A stretch of DNA of 64,000 nucleotides from Forficula auricularia (taxonomy: Eukaryota > Arthropoda > Insecta > Dermaptera > Forficulidae), in assembly GCA_024734495.1 (NCBI GenBank), contig JALMQS010000085.1:20675539-20739538 (forward strand). Reading direction: 5' to 3'. Below the pieces are notes generated by a model. The model worked only from the letters and a program-made list of their open reading frames with translations. It was not told the origin of the DNA and ran no database searches. Both the position numbers and the translations under genes were made by a program. Positions 45,007 through 56,867 of this stretch are shown here, piece after piece. How positions within the stretch are numbered: the stretch's first letter is position 1; every line of letters starts with the position of its first letter.

Positions 45007-47771
45007 ATTTTTACTTTATCCAATGCAAAGCATGGGTAAAGTATTGCAATCGCTCTCGGGGCAAGCGTGGCTTCAAAGGGTCCTCAGGTAAAGACTACGG
45101 AACCCATGGACTCAAATAAAGTCACAAATTGTAGTATTCAATTAGGTTGAATTTTAGCACGTGACGGTTTTGCCAAAAATTACATGGGGTCTCGTCGAGA
45201 GGCCAAAAAGTGCGATTTTTTCATTTAGTGCGTGCGGATGTATGTATGTATGTATGGATGGATGTATGTTATCGCTTTTTTGGCCCACGATTTTTTCCAC
45301 ACCGTTGCACTGATTGAAATGAAATTGAAAACCTACCATTAGTTTAACAAAATGAAGCGCTGATTAGTTTTTGGTACATATCGGCCCACAAACATTAGTA
45401 CTTTATTTCAGTACTTTTTTAGTTTTTTCTAAATATCTTGAAAATGACTTAACCAATTTTGATGAAATTTAATATCCTAATTAAGTACCTTGGGGACCAC
45501 AAAAAGGTTAAATAAAGTTTTTAGTAAAATTATATTTTAAAGTACTTTACTCTAGAGTTAGATGGTACTTTTTTAATTTTTTAAATTCTTTAAAATTTAT
45601 TCATTTGAAAGTTTTAATATAGCTCATTTAGCCTTGCTTAAGTAAGAATGGATAGGCTTCTCTCTGTGAAATGCTAAAAATTTGGGAGGAATTTTTATGA
45701 GTAACCATAGCAACTGCGTTGTTTTCTTATCCGTTACCTTTGCTGAAGACAGAGAAATCGATTTTAAAACCAAAAATAGCGATTGATTCTCATCTAGTAC
45801 TTGAGGAATAATCATTCTATATTGGATTTTTGACGTTTCGGTTTTTATTAGTAACCATTGCTGAAGACATAGAGAAATCGATTTTAAACCAAAAATAGCG
45901 ATTGATTCTCATCTAGTACTTGAGGAATAATCATTCTATATTGGATTTTTGACGTTTCGGTTTTTATTAGTAACCATTGCTGAAGACATAGAGAAATCGA
46001 TTTTAAACCAAAAATAGCGATTGATTCTCATCTAGTACTTGAGGAATAATCATTCTATATTGGATTTTTGACGTTTCGGTTTTTATTAGTAACCATTGCT
46101 GAAGACATAGAGAAATCGATTTTAAACCAAAAATAGCGATTGATTCTCATCTAGTACTTGAGGAATAATCATTCTATATTGGATTTTTGACGTTTCGGTT
46201 TTTATTAGTAACCATTGCTGAAGACATAGAGAAATCGATTTTAAACCAAAAATAGCGATTGATTCTCATCTAGTACTTGAGGAATAATCATTCTATATTG
46301 GATTTTTGACGTTTCGGTTTTTATTAGTAACCATTGCTGAAGACATAGAGAAATCGATTTTAAACCAAAAATAGCGATTGATTCTCATCTAGTACTTGAG
46401 GAATAATCATTCTATATTGGATTTTTGACGTTTCGGTTTTTATTAGTAACCATTGCTGAAGACATAGAGAAATCGACTTTAAACCAAAAATAGCGATTGA
46501 TTCTCATCTAGTACTTGAGGAATAATCATTCTATATTGGATTTTTGACGTTTCGGTTTTTATTAGTAACCATTGCTGAAGACATAGAGAAATCGATTTTA
46601 AACCAAAAATAGCGATTGATTCTCATCTAGTACTTGAGGAATAATCATTCTATATTGGATTTTGACGTTTCGGTTTTTATTAGTAACCATTGCTGAAGAC
46701 ATAGAGAAATCGACTTTAAACCAAAAATAGCGATTGATTCTCATCTAGTACTTGAGGAATAATCATTCTATATTGGATTTTTGACGTTTCGGTTTTTATT
46801 AGTAACCATTGCTGAAGACATAGAGAAATCGATTTTAAACCAAAAATAGCGATTGATTCTCATCTAGTACTTGAGGAATAATCATTCTATATTGGATTTT
46901 TGACGTTTCGGTTTTTATTAGTAACCATTGCTGAAGACATAGAGAAATCGATTTTAAAACCAAAAATAGCGATTGATTCTCATCTAGTACTTGAGGAATA
47001 ATCATTCTATATTGGATTTTTGACGTTTCGGTTTTTATTAGTAACCATTGCTGAAGACATAGAGAAATCGATTTTAAACCAAAAATAGCGATTGATTCTC
47101 ATCTAGTACTTGAGGAATAATCATTCTATATTGGATTTTTGACGTTTCGGTTTTTATTAGTAACCATTGCTGAAGACATAGAGAAATCGACTTTAAACCA
47201 AAATAGCGATTGATTCTCATCTAGTACTTGAGGAATAATCATTCTATATTGGATTTTTGACGTTTCGGTTTTTATTAGTAACCATTGCTGAAGACATAGA
47301 GAAATCGACTTTAAACCAAAAATAGCGATTGATTCTCATCTAGTACTTGAGGAATAATCATTCTATATTGGATTTTTGACGTTTCGGTTTTTATTAGTAA
47401 CCATTGCTGAAGACATAGAGAAATCGACTTTAAAACCAAAAATAGCGATTGATTCTCATCTAGTACTTGAGGAATAATCATTCTATATTGGATTTTTGAC
47501 GTTTCGGTTTTTATTAGTAACCATTGCTGAAGACATAGAGAAATCGACTTTAAACCAAAAATAGCGATTGATTCTCATCTAGTACTTGAGGAATAATCAT
47601 TCTATATTGGATTTTTGACGTTTCGGTTTTTATTAGTAACCATTGCTGAAGACATAGAGAAATCGACTTTAAACCAAAAATAGCGATTGATTCTCATCTA
47701 GTACTTGAGGAATAATCATTCTATATTGGATTTTTGACGTTTCGGTTTTTATTAGTAACCATTGCTGAAGA
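45007..47771 (+). mobile_element. HINE-like element, copy 2, with expanded central array
   Basis: It starts with the same ACTTTATCCAATGCAAAGCA hairpin as 4197 and follows that copy closely to about 45730, including the TATGTATG microsatellite. The 119-bp units are then expanded (see array). The right end lies in or beyond the N gap, so the 3' stem-loop is unseen. It is inserted in the PLE sequence at a T-rich site, with no visible target duplication. Confidence 0.7.
45727..47771 (+). repeat. 119-bp tandem array, about 17 units, continuing into the gap
   Basis: Each unit contains AACCATTGCTGAAGACATAG, AGCGATTGATTCTCATCTAG and TTGACGTTTCGG. Most units differ only by C/T in the ATCGAYTTTAAAC phrase or by one A in a run. 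The same unit occurs as three diverged forward and three reverse copies in the element at 4197-6112. The near identity implies recent expansion or homogenisation. The assembly breaks in the array, so the true copy number is probably higher. Confidence 0.95.
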
Positions 47772-47871
47772 NNNNNNNNNNNNNNNNNNNNNNNNNNNNN
47801 NNNNNNNNNNNNNNNNNNNNNNNNNNNNNNNNNNNNNNNNNNNNNNNNNNNNNNNNNNNNNNNNNNNNNNN
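47772..47871. other. Assembly gap of 100 N
   Basis: Exactly 100 N placed inside the 119-bp array. The array is probably collapsed here. Confidence 0.99.
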
Positions 47872-49080
47872 GGACTGCCTTCATCAACATCCAACTGCAT
47901 ATTTTCTATACCAGTCCGTCTCCTAAAGAAAAACGCTATCAAATAAAATTAATTTCATTAAATTTGTGAAAATACAAATGATGAGATTAGAAAAATTATT
48001 TGAAAAGTAACGACTAACAGTTTTGGTTCTAAAAAAAGTTAGGTGAGATTAGAAAAATTATCTGAATAGTAACTTTGAACGTGGCCAGCCAATGCGCAAA
48101 CGTAGAAAAGCAAGCGATAGTTGATCGAGAAAACAGATAATGACCACTGTTAACGATCGCCCAAATAGAACTCTCATGAAATACCTCCGTGGTATTGCAC
48201 ACAATGTTTCTTTCTAAATTATGTACTTTTTGTATTAATTAGGATAAGCATGTATACTATATATCAGAGGCGTGCGGTCCATGGATGCTGTGGATTTGGC
48301 GCATCCCTAAAATTTCAAACATTTAGAGAATTTTCATAAATATCGACTCTAAAATTTCAGGAGGATCTTAAAATTTTCAAATTATTGTCGTTATTTAAAA
48401 TAGTTATGTAAAAACATTTTTTTGTTTTGAAAAGTATATTGGTTCTCGAAATGAAATAAAATTGTTGCATAATTTTAAGGGCACAATAAAAATGAATGAT
48501 TTTCCGAAAAGGGTGCCGATAGAAGGTTTGAACTCCCTGGTAGGTGTATATCTTCCAGTTCAAGCATGTCAAAGACAAGTCCAGACAAGTTTTAGTCGAA
48601 TAAAAATTGATAGAATTAGGAGAAAAAGATTTTCTTATAGAACAGGCTGATTCATTGTGGAAGATGGTCGATTTCTATCTTAGGGACTGTGGATGAGTTT
48701 AAATCACAAGAAATAATTTCTGACTCCTACCCTCACTCACACAAAGCACTATCCTTTTGAGGCGAAGGTCCCAAAATATATTTTTTTAAATTTCCCTAAA
48801 ATTTCAAACATTTAGAGAATTTTCATAAATATCGACTCTAAAATTTCAGGAGGATCTTAAAATTTTCAAATTATTGTCCGTTATTTAAAATAATTATGTA
48901 AAAAACATGACTGATAATGTATGTCACGTATAACGCGATTTCCTATTACTTGGAACATATTCCCCGCGTTTGTACGGGGTCCACTGTATTAAAAAAGATA
49001 ATAAAATATTAAAATAACTTCTGAATTTTCACATGTTGTGATTTTGACATTTTTTGGGGTGAACCCTAAATATGGTATAT
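47872..49080. repeat. Mixed repeat debris: possible PLE remnant, direct repeats, pogo-like end
   Basis: 47872-47930 on the minus strand reads ETDWYRKYAVG, resembling the PLE reverse transcriptase TDWYRK motif, which would be the upstream half of the PLE at 44242-45006; this is tentative. 48299-48421 and 48788-48908 are direct copies of one 122-bp segment. Around 48905-48985, CGCGTTTGTACGGGGTCCAC near TGTA resembles one end of a pogo/Tigger element. The intervening frames show nothing recognisable. Confidence 0.4.
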
Positions 49081-49559
49081 ACATACACTCAGCGGCACAA
49101 TCAACCGCCCACCCAAGCTTCGTTAAATATTTTACAATTAAATAAATGTTCACTTAATTGTTTTATTACATTCAATTTCTAGGATCATAAAAGATTAAAA
49201 AAATCATAATTTAAACAAGAATATTTATTTTTATTTAAAAAAAACATGAAATTAAAAAAATGTCATTTTTACATGAAAGCCATTTTTACATCAGCACTTA
49301 ATTTTTCAAATTTATTTATTGAATTTAACATTTTAATAACATGTGTTGCCTCCTCTGGCTTTAATGACCTCCTGTAAGCGATTGGGAATACTATCGATAA
49401 TGTTTTTGATATAGGCTTGTGGTATGTTATTCCACTCCTCCAAAACCGCATCTTTCAGTTCAGGGATAGTGGTTGGTGGGGATTTTCAACTCCGAATACG
49501 TCTTTTTAAGTTGTCCCACATGTGTTCGATGGGGTTAAGGCCGAAAAAGGTACACTACA

Positions 49560-50355
49560 GGTCTGGATGATCGTTTTATGGTGAGCAACGTGCTATGAAA
49601 ACGTTTTAGACCAACTTCTAAGATACGTAGTCAATTAAAAGAAGTAAGAAATGTAACAGTGAGCTTAAGAACAGTTAGAAGAAAGATGGAAGAATGAAAT
49701 TTAAAAGCTTTCAGGCCTGTTCTAGTCCCACAACTTCTCCCTCAACACAGAAGAGATCGGCTTCGTTTCGCTTGCGAACAGGCCGATTGGACAATGCATC
49801 AATGGAGTAATGTTATCTTCTCAGATGGAACTAGAATATCATTAATTGGTCCAGATTGTAGTCACCGAGTGTATCGACGTCCAAACGAAAGATTTTCACC
49901 ATGTACCATAGTGGAAACGGTTGGTTTTCAAGGTGGGTCCATTATGCTGTGGGGTGGCATTTCTTATGAAGCCCACGGACTTAGTGATTTTAGAAAGCAG
50001 GTGCAAACAATGCGCTAGGTACTTGGGACCACATGTTATCCTGTTTGCACCATTTTGGCGACATTTTCTTTCATGCAAGATAACGCCTGCCTACACTTTG
50101 CGAAATTGTTACTGAGTACCTACAGTCGGCATTAGAAGAGCGCACCAATCTCAACCCTATCGGACACATATGGGACAACTTAAAAAGACATATTCTGAGT
50201 CGAACATCCCCACCAACCACTATCCCTGAACTGAAAGATGCGGTTTTGGAGGAGTGGAATAACATACCACAAGCCTATATGAAAAAGATTATCGATAGTA
50301 TTCCCAATCGCCTAAAGGAGGTCATTAAAGCCAGAGGAGGCAACAAATGTTATTA
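49560..50355 (+). pseudogene. Tc1/mariner transposase remnant
   Basis: In frame pieces: ..RRDRLRFACEQADWTMHQWSNVIFSDGTRI (49740-49840, with the catalytic D of FSDG), then RVYRRPNERFSPCTIVETVG and GGSIMLWGGISYEAHGL. A damaged stretch around 50030-50100 should hold the second D (QDN). Then LNPIGHIWDNLKRHI, where the family has a catalytic E at the G. The same segment in the inverted left arm (49500-49560, minus) still reads NPIEHMWDNLK. The protein ends RLKEVIKARGGNKCY then stop. Several frame changes break it. Confidence 0.8.
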
Positions 50356-50533
50356 AAATGTTAAATTCAATAAATAAATTTGAAAAATTAAGCGGTGATG
50401 TAAAAATGACATGTTTTTTAATTTCATGTTTTTTGTTAAATAAAAATAAATATTATTGTTTAAATTATGATATTTTAATCTTTTATGATCCTAGATATTG
50501 AATGTAATAAATAAATTAAGTGAAGATTTGTTT

Positions 50534-50622
50534 ACAAAGAGAAACAAAGAAGGTTGTCCTCTTTGCTTGATGCAAATAAACATACACACATATATATATA
50601 TCGAGAGATGATATATCTGTAT

Positions 50623-50659
<37 letters not shown>

Positions 50660-50806
50660 GCAGATATATCATCTCGAGATATATATGTGTGTATGTTTAT
50701 TTGCATCAAGCAGAGGACAACCTCTTTGTTTCTCTTCGTGAATTCAACAACTCTGCTACTCTCGGCAAAACAAGAAGCTTTTCAATTAAAAAAAAAAAAA
50801 AAAAAA
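50534..50806 (+). mobile_element. PLE foldback with 11-bp target duplication, core deleted
   Basis: AAGATTTGTTT at 50523-50533 and 50807-50817. Inverted arms carry AGAGAAACAAAGA..GGTTG and ATACACACATATATAT around a TA-repeat centre (about 50620-50660). The tail is ATTCAACAACTCTGCTACTC..CTTTTCAATT and a poly-A of about 20, as expected of a reverse-transcribed insert. It sits inside the right inverted repeat of the Tc1-like element. Confidence 0.85.
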
Positions 50807-51633
50807 AAGATTTGTTTTTTAATTGTAAAATATTTAATAAAACTTAGGTGGGCGGTTAATTGTGCAGCTGAGTGTATAGGTAACGGTAAATGTGTATAGT
50901 CGGGATAATGTCATACATTTTCCCGCGAATGTATACTCTTACCACTCCATATTTGGCTAATGTGCATTCAATACAAATTTTTTCCTTTTGAAATTAGAGA
51001 AAAGTAAATTGTACTCACTTTGGCATGGTTGGCGAATGTGTGAACGCAGCCATAAATAAAGTTATGTATAATATGTAATATATTTTTTTGAAAGATAGTT
51101 TTTTACGGTTATTTAAGCATAATTTAATCATACCATAAGGGCTGTCCCATAAGTCGATATATTTGGTCTTGAATTATTGTATTAATTACAGTTTTTGCAA
51201 AATTTTGACCCAGAGATAACGTCATTTCCAAATGAGATTCATTATATCAGTAAAAAAAATTTATATTTTCTATGTTGGCTTAATTAAGATGAATAGATAA
51301 AATATAGGTATACATAGTATTAATGATGTTAATTTTATCTTAATTTAAAGTTTTATTAAATAGATACATCATTGTTAAAAATAAAATATAATACTATAGT
51401 AAAAACAAAAAATTATCAAATCAAATAATTAGAAATACTTAACGCTTCTTTAATAATTGAAAAAATAATTGCTTTACTAGGATTTTTATATATAATTTTT
51501 CATCATATATTTAATTTTAAATAACGTTGTAGAACTACAATTATAAAATTCTAAACTGTAGCTGTAGCTAGTGTATTAGATGAAGGAGGAGGTATCAGGC
51601 AAAGTTGGATGCGCTGGGTTCAATGAAACACCT

Positions 51634-51680
51634 GAATAAAACGTTTCGGCCTGAATCTTATTTGGCCATCTTCAGTTAAT
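51634..51680 (-). ncRNA. Hammerhead-like ribozyme core
   Basis: Minus strand: AUUAA-CUGAAGA-U-GGCC-AAAUAAGAUUCA-GGCC-GAAACGUU-UUAUU. Both boxes are intact (N7 is A). Helix II is 4 bp, helix III would be the palindrome ACGU, and the cleavage triplet is GUU. Helix I AUUAA/UUAUU pairs with one mismatch. Confidence 0.6.
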
Positions 51681-51800
51681 TGGGAGTTATACACAAAATG
51701 CGGTACACATATGTGATCTAACAAAGCCTTGTCAAAAATAAAAATTGTAGCTTCATGTAAATTTATAACGTGCCTGTGCTCAAAGCTTCAGAATGAAAGT

Positions 51801-51846
51801 CAACTGAAGATGGCCAAATAAATTCAGGCCGAAACGTTTTATTCAG
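51801..51846 (+). ncRNA. Hammerhead-like ribozyme core, opposed copy
   Basis: Plus strand: CAA-CUGAAGA-U-GGCC-AAAUAAAUUCA-GGCC-GAAACGUU-UUAUUC. It has the same core as 51634-51680 in the opposite orientation. Helix I is weaker here. Confidence 0.55.
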
Positions 51847-52531
51847 GGTGTTTTATTGAACCCAGCGCATCCAACTTTGCCTGATACCTCCTCCTTCATC
51901 TAATACAGTTTCATCACAGCCACGAACTCTAACAACATGTATAGCAAGTTTTTTTTATCGATTACTAATTTAGTAATTTTGAAAAATTTTATTCCGTCTC
52001 TAAGAATTAGAATTTGCTTAATATTTAATGTTTTTCTTTTCTTTCCACCATTTTGGGCAGTAAAAGGTGGAATTTAAAAAAATCCTAAAAACAGCTTATT
52101 CATAGTTTTCTAAGGACTAAAGGGGCGAAATTTGTTATAGATTCGACAAGGTCTTTAGATTTGGTTTTTGGCCAACCTGCAAAAAGGACAGCGACCCTTC
52201 TCCTCTAAAGATAGCGAAATGCTACTTAGCCAAAAGGTTAACTACAATGCCTATTATCACTAAGTCTAATTTTATCGAAATTCGTAAAACTGTTTGAACT
52301 GAACAGATCTTTCTTTACTGAAATTCAATGTATGAAAAAATCTCATGAATGTACTCTTTCTTTTTCAACGATAAATAAGAACTAGTTAGATTTCTCAAGT
52401 ATTTTGTAAGATATAATCGTTTATCGAACAAAAGTGGTTGTGACATCTGACATCGGCCAAGCACTAGAGGCTGGATCGACCTGGTGTTAAAAAAAGGAAA
52501 CAACATATCCCGTCAGAATCAATTTTTTTAC

Positions 52532-53770
52532 TTTACCATACAGGCAGGGTTGGTCAAGTATTGTAATCGTGTAGGAAAAAATTGTTTTTTTTTGGGAAGG
52601 AGGGGAGGGGGGGTAAAAATAATTTAAAATAATGAAATTTCCAAACAAAAATCGAAGAAATTTGATATTTACAATAGAAGAGTCTCGTTTAAAAGTAGAT
52701 ATTATTAATTGCTAATCTGTCACATCCCAGGGGGGATTTAAGGGGAGTTCTATATTATTCTATATTATACAATTTTCAAATTAAAAAAACCAAGAAAAAT
52801 GGAATTAACTATAATAAGATCCTTTAATAAATCAACTGGTGTGTTCACCACACGACTTTCACATTTTCGAAATTCGAAACTTAAGCTCGATATAGGATAG
52901 AAAGAGTACAGGAAGCTTTTGGTTGAAATCGGAAAACCGGAAGTGGACATTTACATGAGATTTTTCGTTCTCAAAAAAAATGAAAAATCTTTCGTGTAAA
53001 TGTCCACTTCCGGTTTTCCGATTTCAACAAAAAGCTTGCTGTACTCCTTCTAGCCTATATCGAGCTTAAGTTTAGAATTTCGTATCTCTGAGACTTATAG
53101 TTCCGAAACACAGGGGTACATACGTACGCACTGGACCAATGGATATTTAAGCCCTCTTTTGCCTCTGGGGACCACAATTTCCGGTGATATGTCCTAAACC
53201 CGATTTCAAACTGATTAAGGGATCGATTCCTTCCACTCTGTGATGTTACAAAAATGAAGTTAGCTTCTTTTCATCTCTGCGATAGAAGCTCTCAAACAAA
53301 GAGCTTGTGGACTCCTGATAGTAAATATTGCAATACTTCCCCATTATATTCTATGAATATAGATGTGAAAGTAAAAAGAAGAATTATTTTTTTCGGGGGC
53401 CGAAATTGGTGGAGGTTCAAAAAATAGAATTATGAATATAAATCTTAAACTCTTTGATCGATTTGTACGAAATTTCGCATATGAACCCTATACGACTTTA
53501 TTTCGAAAATGACTCTCTTTGTGAAAGAGATAGTGACACAAATGGGGGAGGGGGTTATTAAAATGATAAAACTTTAAAATAAAATTACCAAAAAGCTATT
53601 TAGTCTAGAAGAGTTCCATATTTAAAAGAAGATGGCAATAATTGCTAAATGGGGAGGAGTTCTTTCGAAAACAATGATAAATGATTTTGTTAAATATTAA
53701 ATATAAAAAGAGGGGACCAGGTGGATGGAAAGTCATGTGGATGGTCATGTCGGGTTATTGGTTAATTTTT
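52532..53770 (+). mobile_element. HINE-like element of the ACTTTACCATACAGG family (diverged)
   Basis: Starts TTTACTTTACCATACAGG.. with AAGTATTGTAATCGTG, as at 57212 and (inverted) 62528. Ends with a GGTGGATGGAAAGTCATG-like region as in the other copies. It contains a large inverted repeat at about 52855-53100 (AAATCGGAAAACCGGAAGTG and inverse). Boundaries are approximate; no empty site is available. Confidence 0.5.
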
Positions 53771-54255
53771 TAGTTATTCTACTTAATTATCTTTTCAGAT
53801 ATGCTAAATAATAATAATTATGAATATAATTTTTTAGTAATTTACCGAGAGTAAGCAAAGTTAAAAACTAGGCAAATAAGAATCTGTTAATCATAAACAA
53901 CGATAACATATGCGTCACCAGGTGTATGCGAACTGGACCCAGCACTTATTTTAAAATGATATTCACGCAAGAAGGCATTCTAGCCCAAAGGTGTAACTCT
54001 CTGTAGTTCTGGGGTGGAACCATTACATCGTGAACCGAACGAGAAGAAATGTCAGGGATCAGGTCGGAGTTGAAAGTACTTGTTCCTACTTATGGTCTGT
54101 GGATTTTAGTTATATATATTTTTCTATTTCTTAATTATATAAAAAAAATATGTATTAACTATCCCGCTTTAACATTTATGAAATCTGATCTATATATACC
54201 TATTAAAATTTGAATCTACTATAAATTCATAGAGATAATAATCAGTAATTACATA

Positions 54256-54382
54256 TAAACACGAGTCAATGAATACAACAGTACCGTACGACGTTTCGAT
54301 CGCACTCATTCTGCGATCGTTCTCAAGTGTTGAAACACTTAACTCAAACGTCGTAGTTATATTGTATTATTTGATTCGTGTT
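54256..54382. mobile_element. PLE-type foldback with damaged hammerhead-like core
   Basis: Arms AAACACGAGTCAATGAATAC and a diverged inverse (GTATTATTTGATTCGTGTTT). On the minus strand 54327-54286 reads UUGAGAA-C-GAUCGCA-GAAUGAG-UGCGAUC-GAAACGUC. Helix II is a perfect 7 bp, but the CUGANGA box is degenerate. The right flank (ATAATTATAATTAATTATG) is repeated at about 28617. Confidence 0.6.
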
Positions 54383-54759
54383 TAATAAATAATTATAATT
54401 AATTATGTGCGATTTTGAAATAAAAATTCAAATTTTAATCAAATTAATCACAAAAATAAAAGCTTCAACAGAGCCATTACTAATATATATACCTATATTC
54501 ATAGGTGCCAGAACCTAGGAGATTCGGGTAGTTTAAGCTCTCGGACGCGGCTTAGCTGAGCTCCGTCTCAGCGCCGTGGACCAAGCATCGTCTCGCTTTT
54601 TGTAAAGAAGAAAAAAATTATTTAATATATTAATGTCATTAGTAAATTGGTGTTCTAGTTTTAATCACAAAAATATAGGCATTTATTGGTATATTCGTTT
54701 TGAAACGTATTTTTCTATAAGATTGAAGTAGTTTTTGGAGAAGGACTGATAAGTGAATT

Positions 54760-55195
54760 GAGTGGATATTGATGAGGCAGTCCAAAATTCAAAAAAAGAA
54801 GATCATTTAAATCATATTTCCATTCATAAATCGACGTTTCGGAGAGTTATTCTCTCCTTCTTCAGGGTTTGAAAGGCCAGTGAAGGAAATCCAACGCAGA
54901 TTGCAATCGTTCTCTCTCTCAGTGGCAGTAACTAACAATAACAGGTCGTATTTCATTCTTAGCAGACCTCCACGCGCACTATAATACCTGCATGAGAAGG
55001 AAAGGCTTTAAGATAATAATATTGTTAATGCCACTGAGAGAGGAGAGAGAGATGAATGTCACTTTGGATTTCCTTCACTTGACCTTTTAAACCCTTAGCT
55101 GAGGAGGAACCTCCGAAACCCCGAGTTAAGGAATAAAAAGATGATTTTAAATGATCTCTTCTTTGAATTTTGGACCGCCTAATCAATATCCACTG
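54760..55195. mobile_element. PLE-type foldback, about 435 bp
   Basis: Inverted arms begin AGTGGATATTGATGAGGC.. and include AAATCATATTTCC, GAAGGAAATCCAA and TCTCAGTGGCA. The unpaired centre is about 54940-55020. The minus-strand core (54828-54870) is well formed, the plus-strand one (about 55099-55122, CUGAGGAGGAACCUCCGAAAC) is degenerate. Confidence 0.7.
54828..54870 (-). ncRNA. Hammerhead-like ribozyme core
   Basis: Minus strand: AAACC-CUGAAGA-A-GGAGAG-AAUAA-CUCUCC-GAAACGUC-GAUUU. Both conserved boxes are intact, helix II is a perfect 6 bp, helix III is the palindrome ACGU, and the cleavage triplet is GUC. Helix I pairs 4 of 5 (one C-A mismatch). Its helix II sequence differs wholly from the other copies, yet pairs. 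Confidence 0.65.
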
Positions 55196-55369
55196 TTTTA
55201 TTCTATTTATATATAATATTATCTAAAATAATATTTAAATATATATTAAAGTTTTTCACTTCTACTTTATGGTTAGATTTTAATAAAAATTTGATACATT
55301 TCGTCTCATCCTTTTTTTTTTTCTAAGAGCCCTCCTCCTCCCATAAAAAATTCAAACTCCGGCGCCTAT

Positions 55370-56860
55370 ATTATATTAAACAAGTTATCAAAGAAGGTCC
55401 ATATTTCAATATTCTTATACCATCTGTCTACGTCGGGCTTCAGGTATATTCGCATTTTGGTTTTCTTCTATGTATGAAGCAGAAAAAGAAAGTGAAATTG
55501 GGGAAGTGCAGTAAATGTCAAATGATGCAAACATATTGCTAGGAGAATTTGATCTTTTAGAGGGTATCGAATTAAAATTTTAGAATATAAGGAAAAATCG
55601 TATTAGATTATCAATTTTAAATAGTTATTAATGATAAATTCATTAGAGAAAAAGAAGACGATTGAACGAACTGAGAAAAGAATCATCATTAAAAACTTTA
55701 TTTTCAGAAATAGTTCGGCTCGGATTTCGATGGGCCATATTGAAAATCAAATAAACTGTCTATTATTGATGTGTTGGAGGGTGTTTTGAGCGATTCCCGG
55801 GTAAAGAAACGATGCAGAACGTTTGATCTTATCGATTGTTTAGCTCTGAATGAGAGGCGAAATAATACAGATCTTCCTTCTCTTGTTGGGACATAATCTT
55901 TGTTTTAGAGAACAACATGCATGAAACATTTTCAGAAAAAAATTTCTAAAAATAATGGAGGACATCTAGAACAAGTTAGATGGATTGTTAGAAAAATCCA
56001 AGTCGATCTAAATTAAGATTCTGCCTAGAGAGATGTCAAAAGAATGATTTTCCAGCTGCATTCCTACAGAATCCAATTAGCTTACTACGGGTGGTTTTCT
56101 GTTGTAGTTAGGGCTTGAAAGAAGGCACCAATGGTTAAAGTTAGTGAAAAGCGACCGAGGAATGAGTAGCTAGCCCAGCCAGCCATTGCTAGAAAGGCTG
56201 CAAGCCCGCAACCAGGTGAAGGCTGGCAATTTCTGGTACAAGAACTCACCAGGGACCAGGCGCGTCGCTTCCGCCGTCGCTGCCCTTGCCAGATTCGCTG
56301 AACCTATAAACGTATAAAATGAGATAAACTCAACAGCTGCAACAGTAGGTCACATGCATCTCGAGCAATTTAGAATTTAAACAAAAAGAGACCGAGGATT
56401 CAAAAGTAAAACAGGATAAATGCTGGAAAAACTTGCAAGTGGAAAAAGCTACGTTGGTATGGAAAGAGTTTGGGAAATGATAGCAGGGCATAAGTGAAAT
56501 CAATTTTCGGCCAATCGCTAAACGGTAAGCCGATTTGAATTAGTTTAGATTTTGACAATTATAAGATATAACCTGTTACAGGTGTGCCATTGCCCTGGTG
56601 AGATGAGTCTCGGATCCCAAAAAGTTTTGGCCTCAAAAAAACGCAAAAAGTGAAAATAAAAAATGGGCAGGCGGGCTGCAAAGAATAAATGCATGCAAAA
56701 GTGTCAAAACCAATGACGTGTGGTTCTGTTGCGCTTCGGGCATTTCTTCCTTCTAGCATTTGAAATGTTTGAAATGAACAAATAAAAAAATTGTTTGAAA
56801 ATGTTATTTTGCTTCCCAACACAAAAATATTTATTTTTTTAAGATGTATTCGCGAGTTGG
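55370..56860. other. Unique sequence, no gene recognised
   Basis: High-complexity, less AT-rich DNA, with a GC-richer core at about 56150-56300. The minus frame 56822-56559 has no similarity I recognise and no splice context. The region could hold conserved regulatory DNA or an exon too short to see. Confidence 0.4.
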
Positions 56861-56867
56861 AGAAAAT

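Larger units (their letters stand above)
49086..50874 (+). mobile_element. Tc1-like element with long inverted repeats and nested PLE foldback
   Basis: The ends are CACTCAGCGGCACAATCAAC and its near-inverse, flanked by TA. The inverted repeats are about 480 bp long: 49086-49560 is an inverted copy of the 3' end, including the end of the transposase gene. The centre encodes a broken Tc1 transposase (plus strand, about 49560-50355). A PLE foldback is inserted at 50534-50806. Non-autonomous and non-functional as it stands. Confidence 0.85.
51590..51910. mobile_element. PLE-type foldback with two hammerhead-like cores
   Basis: Arms TGTATTAGATGAAGGAGGAG..GGATGCGCTGGGTTCA and inverse. The loop (about 51685-51785) is unrelated. 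The two cores are given separately. Arms are 95% alike by eye. Confidence 0.75.
54501..55369. mobile_element. Possible hAT-type MITE containing a PLE foldback
   Basis: TAGGTGCCAGAACC at the left and CAAACTCCGGCGCCTA at the right are partial inverses, but no clean 8-bp duplication is seen. The left part is GC-rich (GCGGCTTAGCTGAGCTCCG). The PLE foldback at 54760-55195 is nested inside. Confidence 0.4.

Noticed and set aside
45727..47771. CRISPR array
   Set aside because: The 119-bp units are contiguous and nearly identical along their full length, with no short repeat and variable spacer pattern, and the DNA is eukaryotic.
54286..54327. Active hammerhead
   Set aside because: Helix II is perfect, but the CUGANGA box reads UUGAGAA, so the core is not intact.
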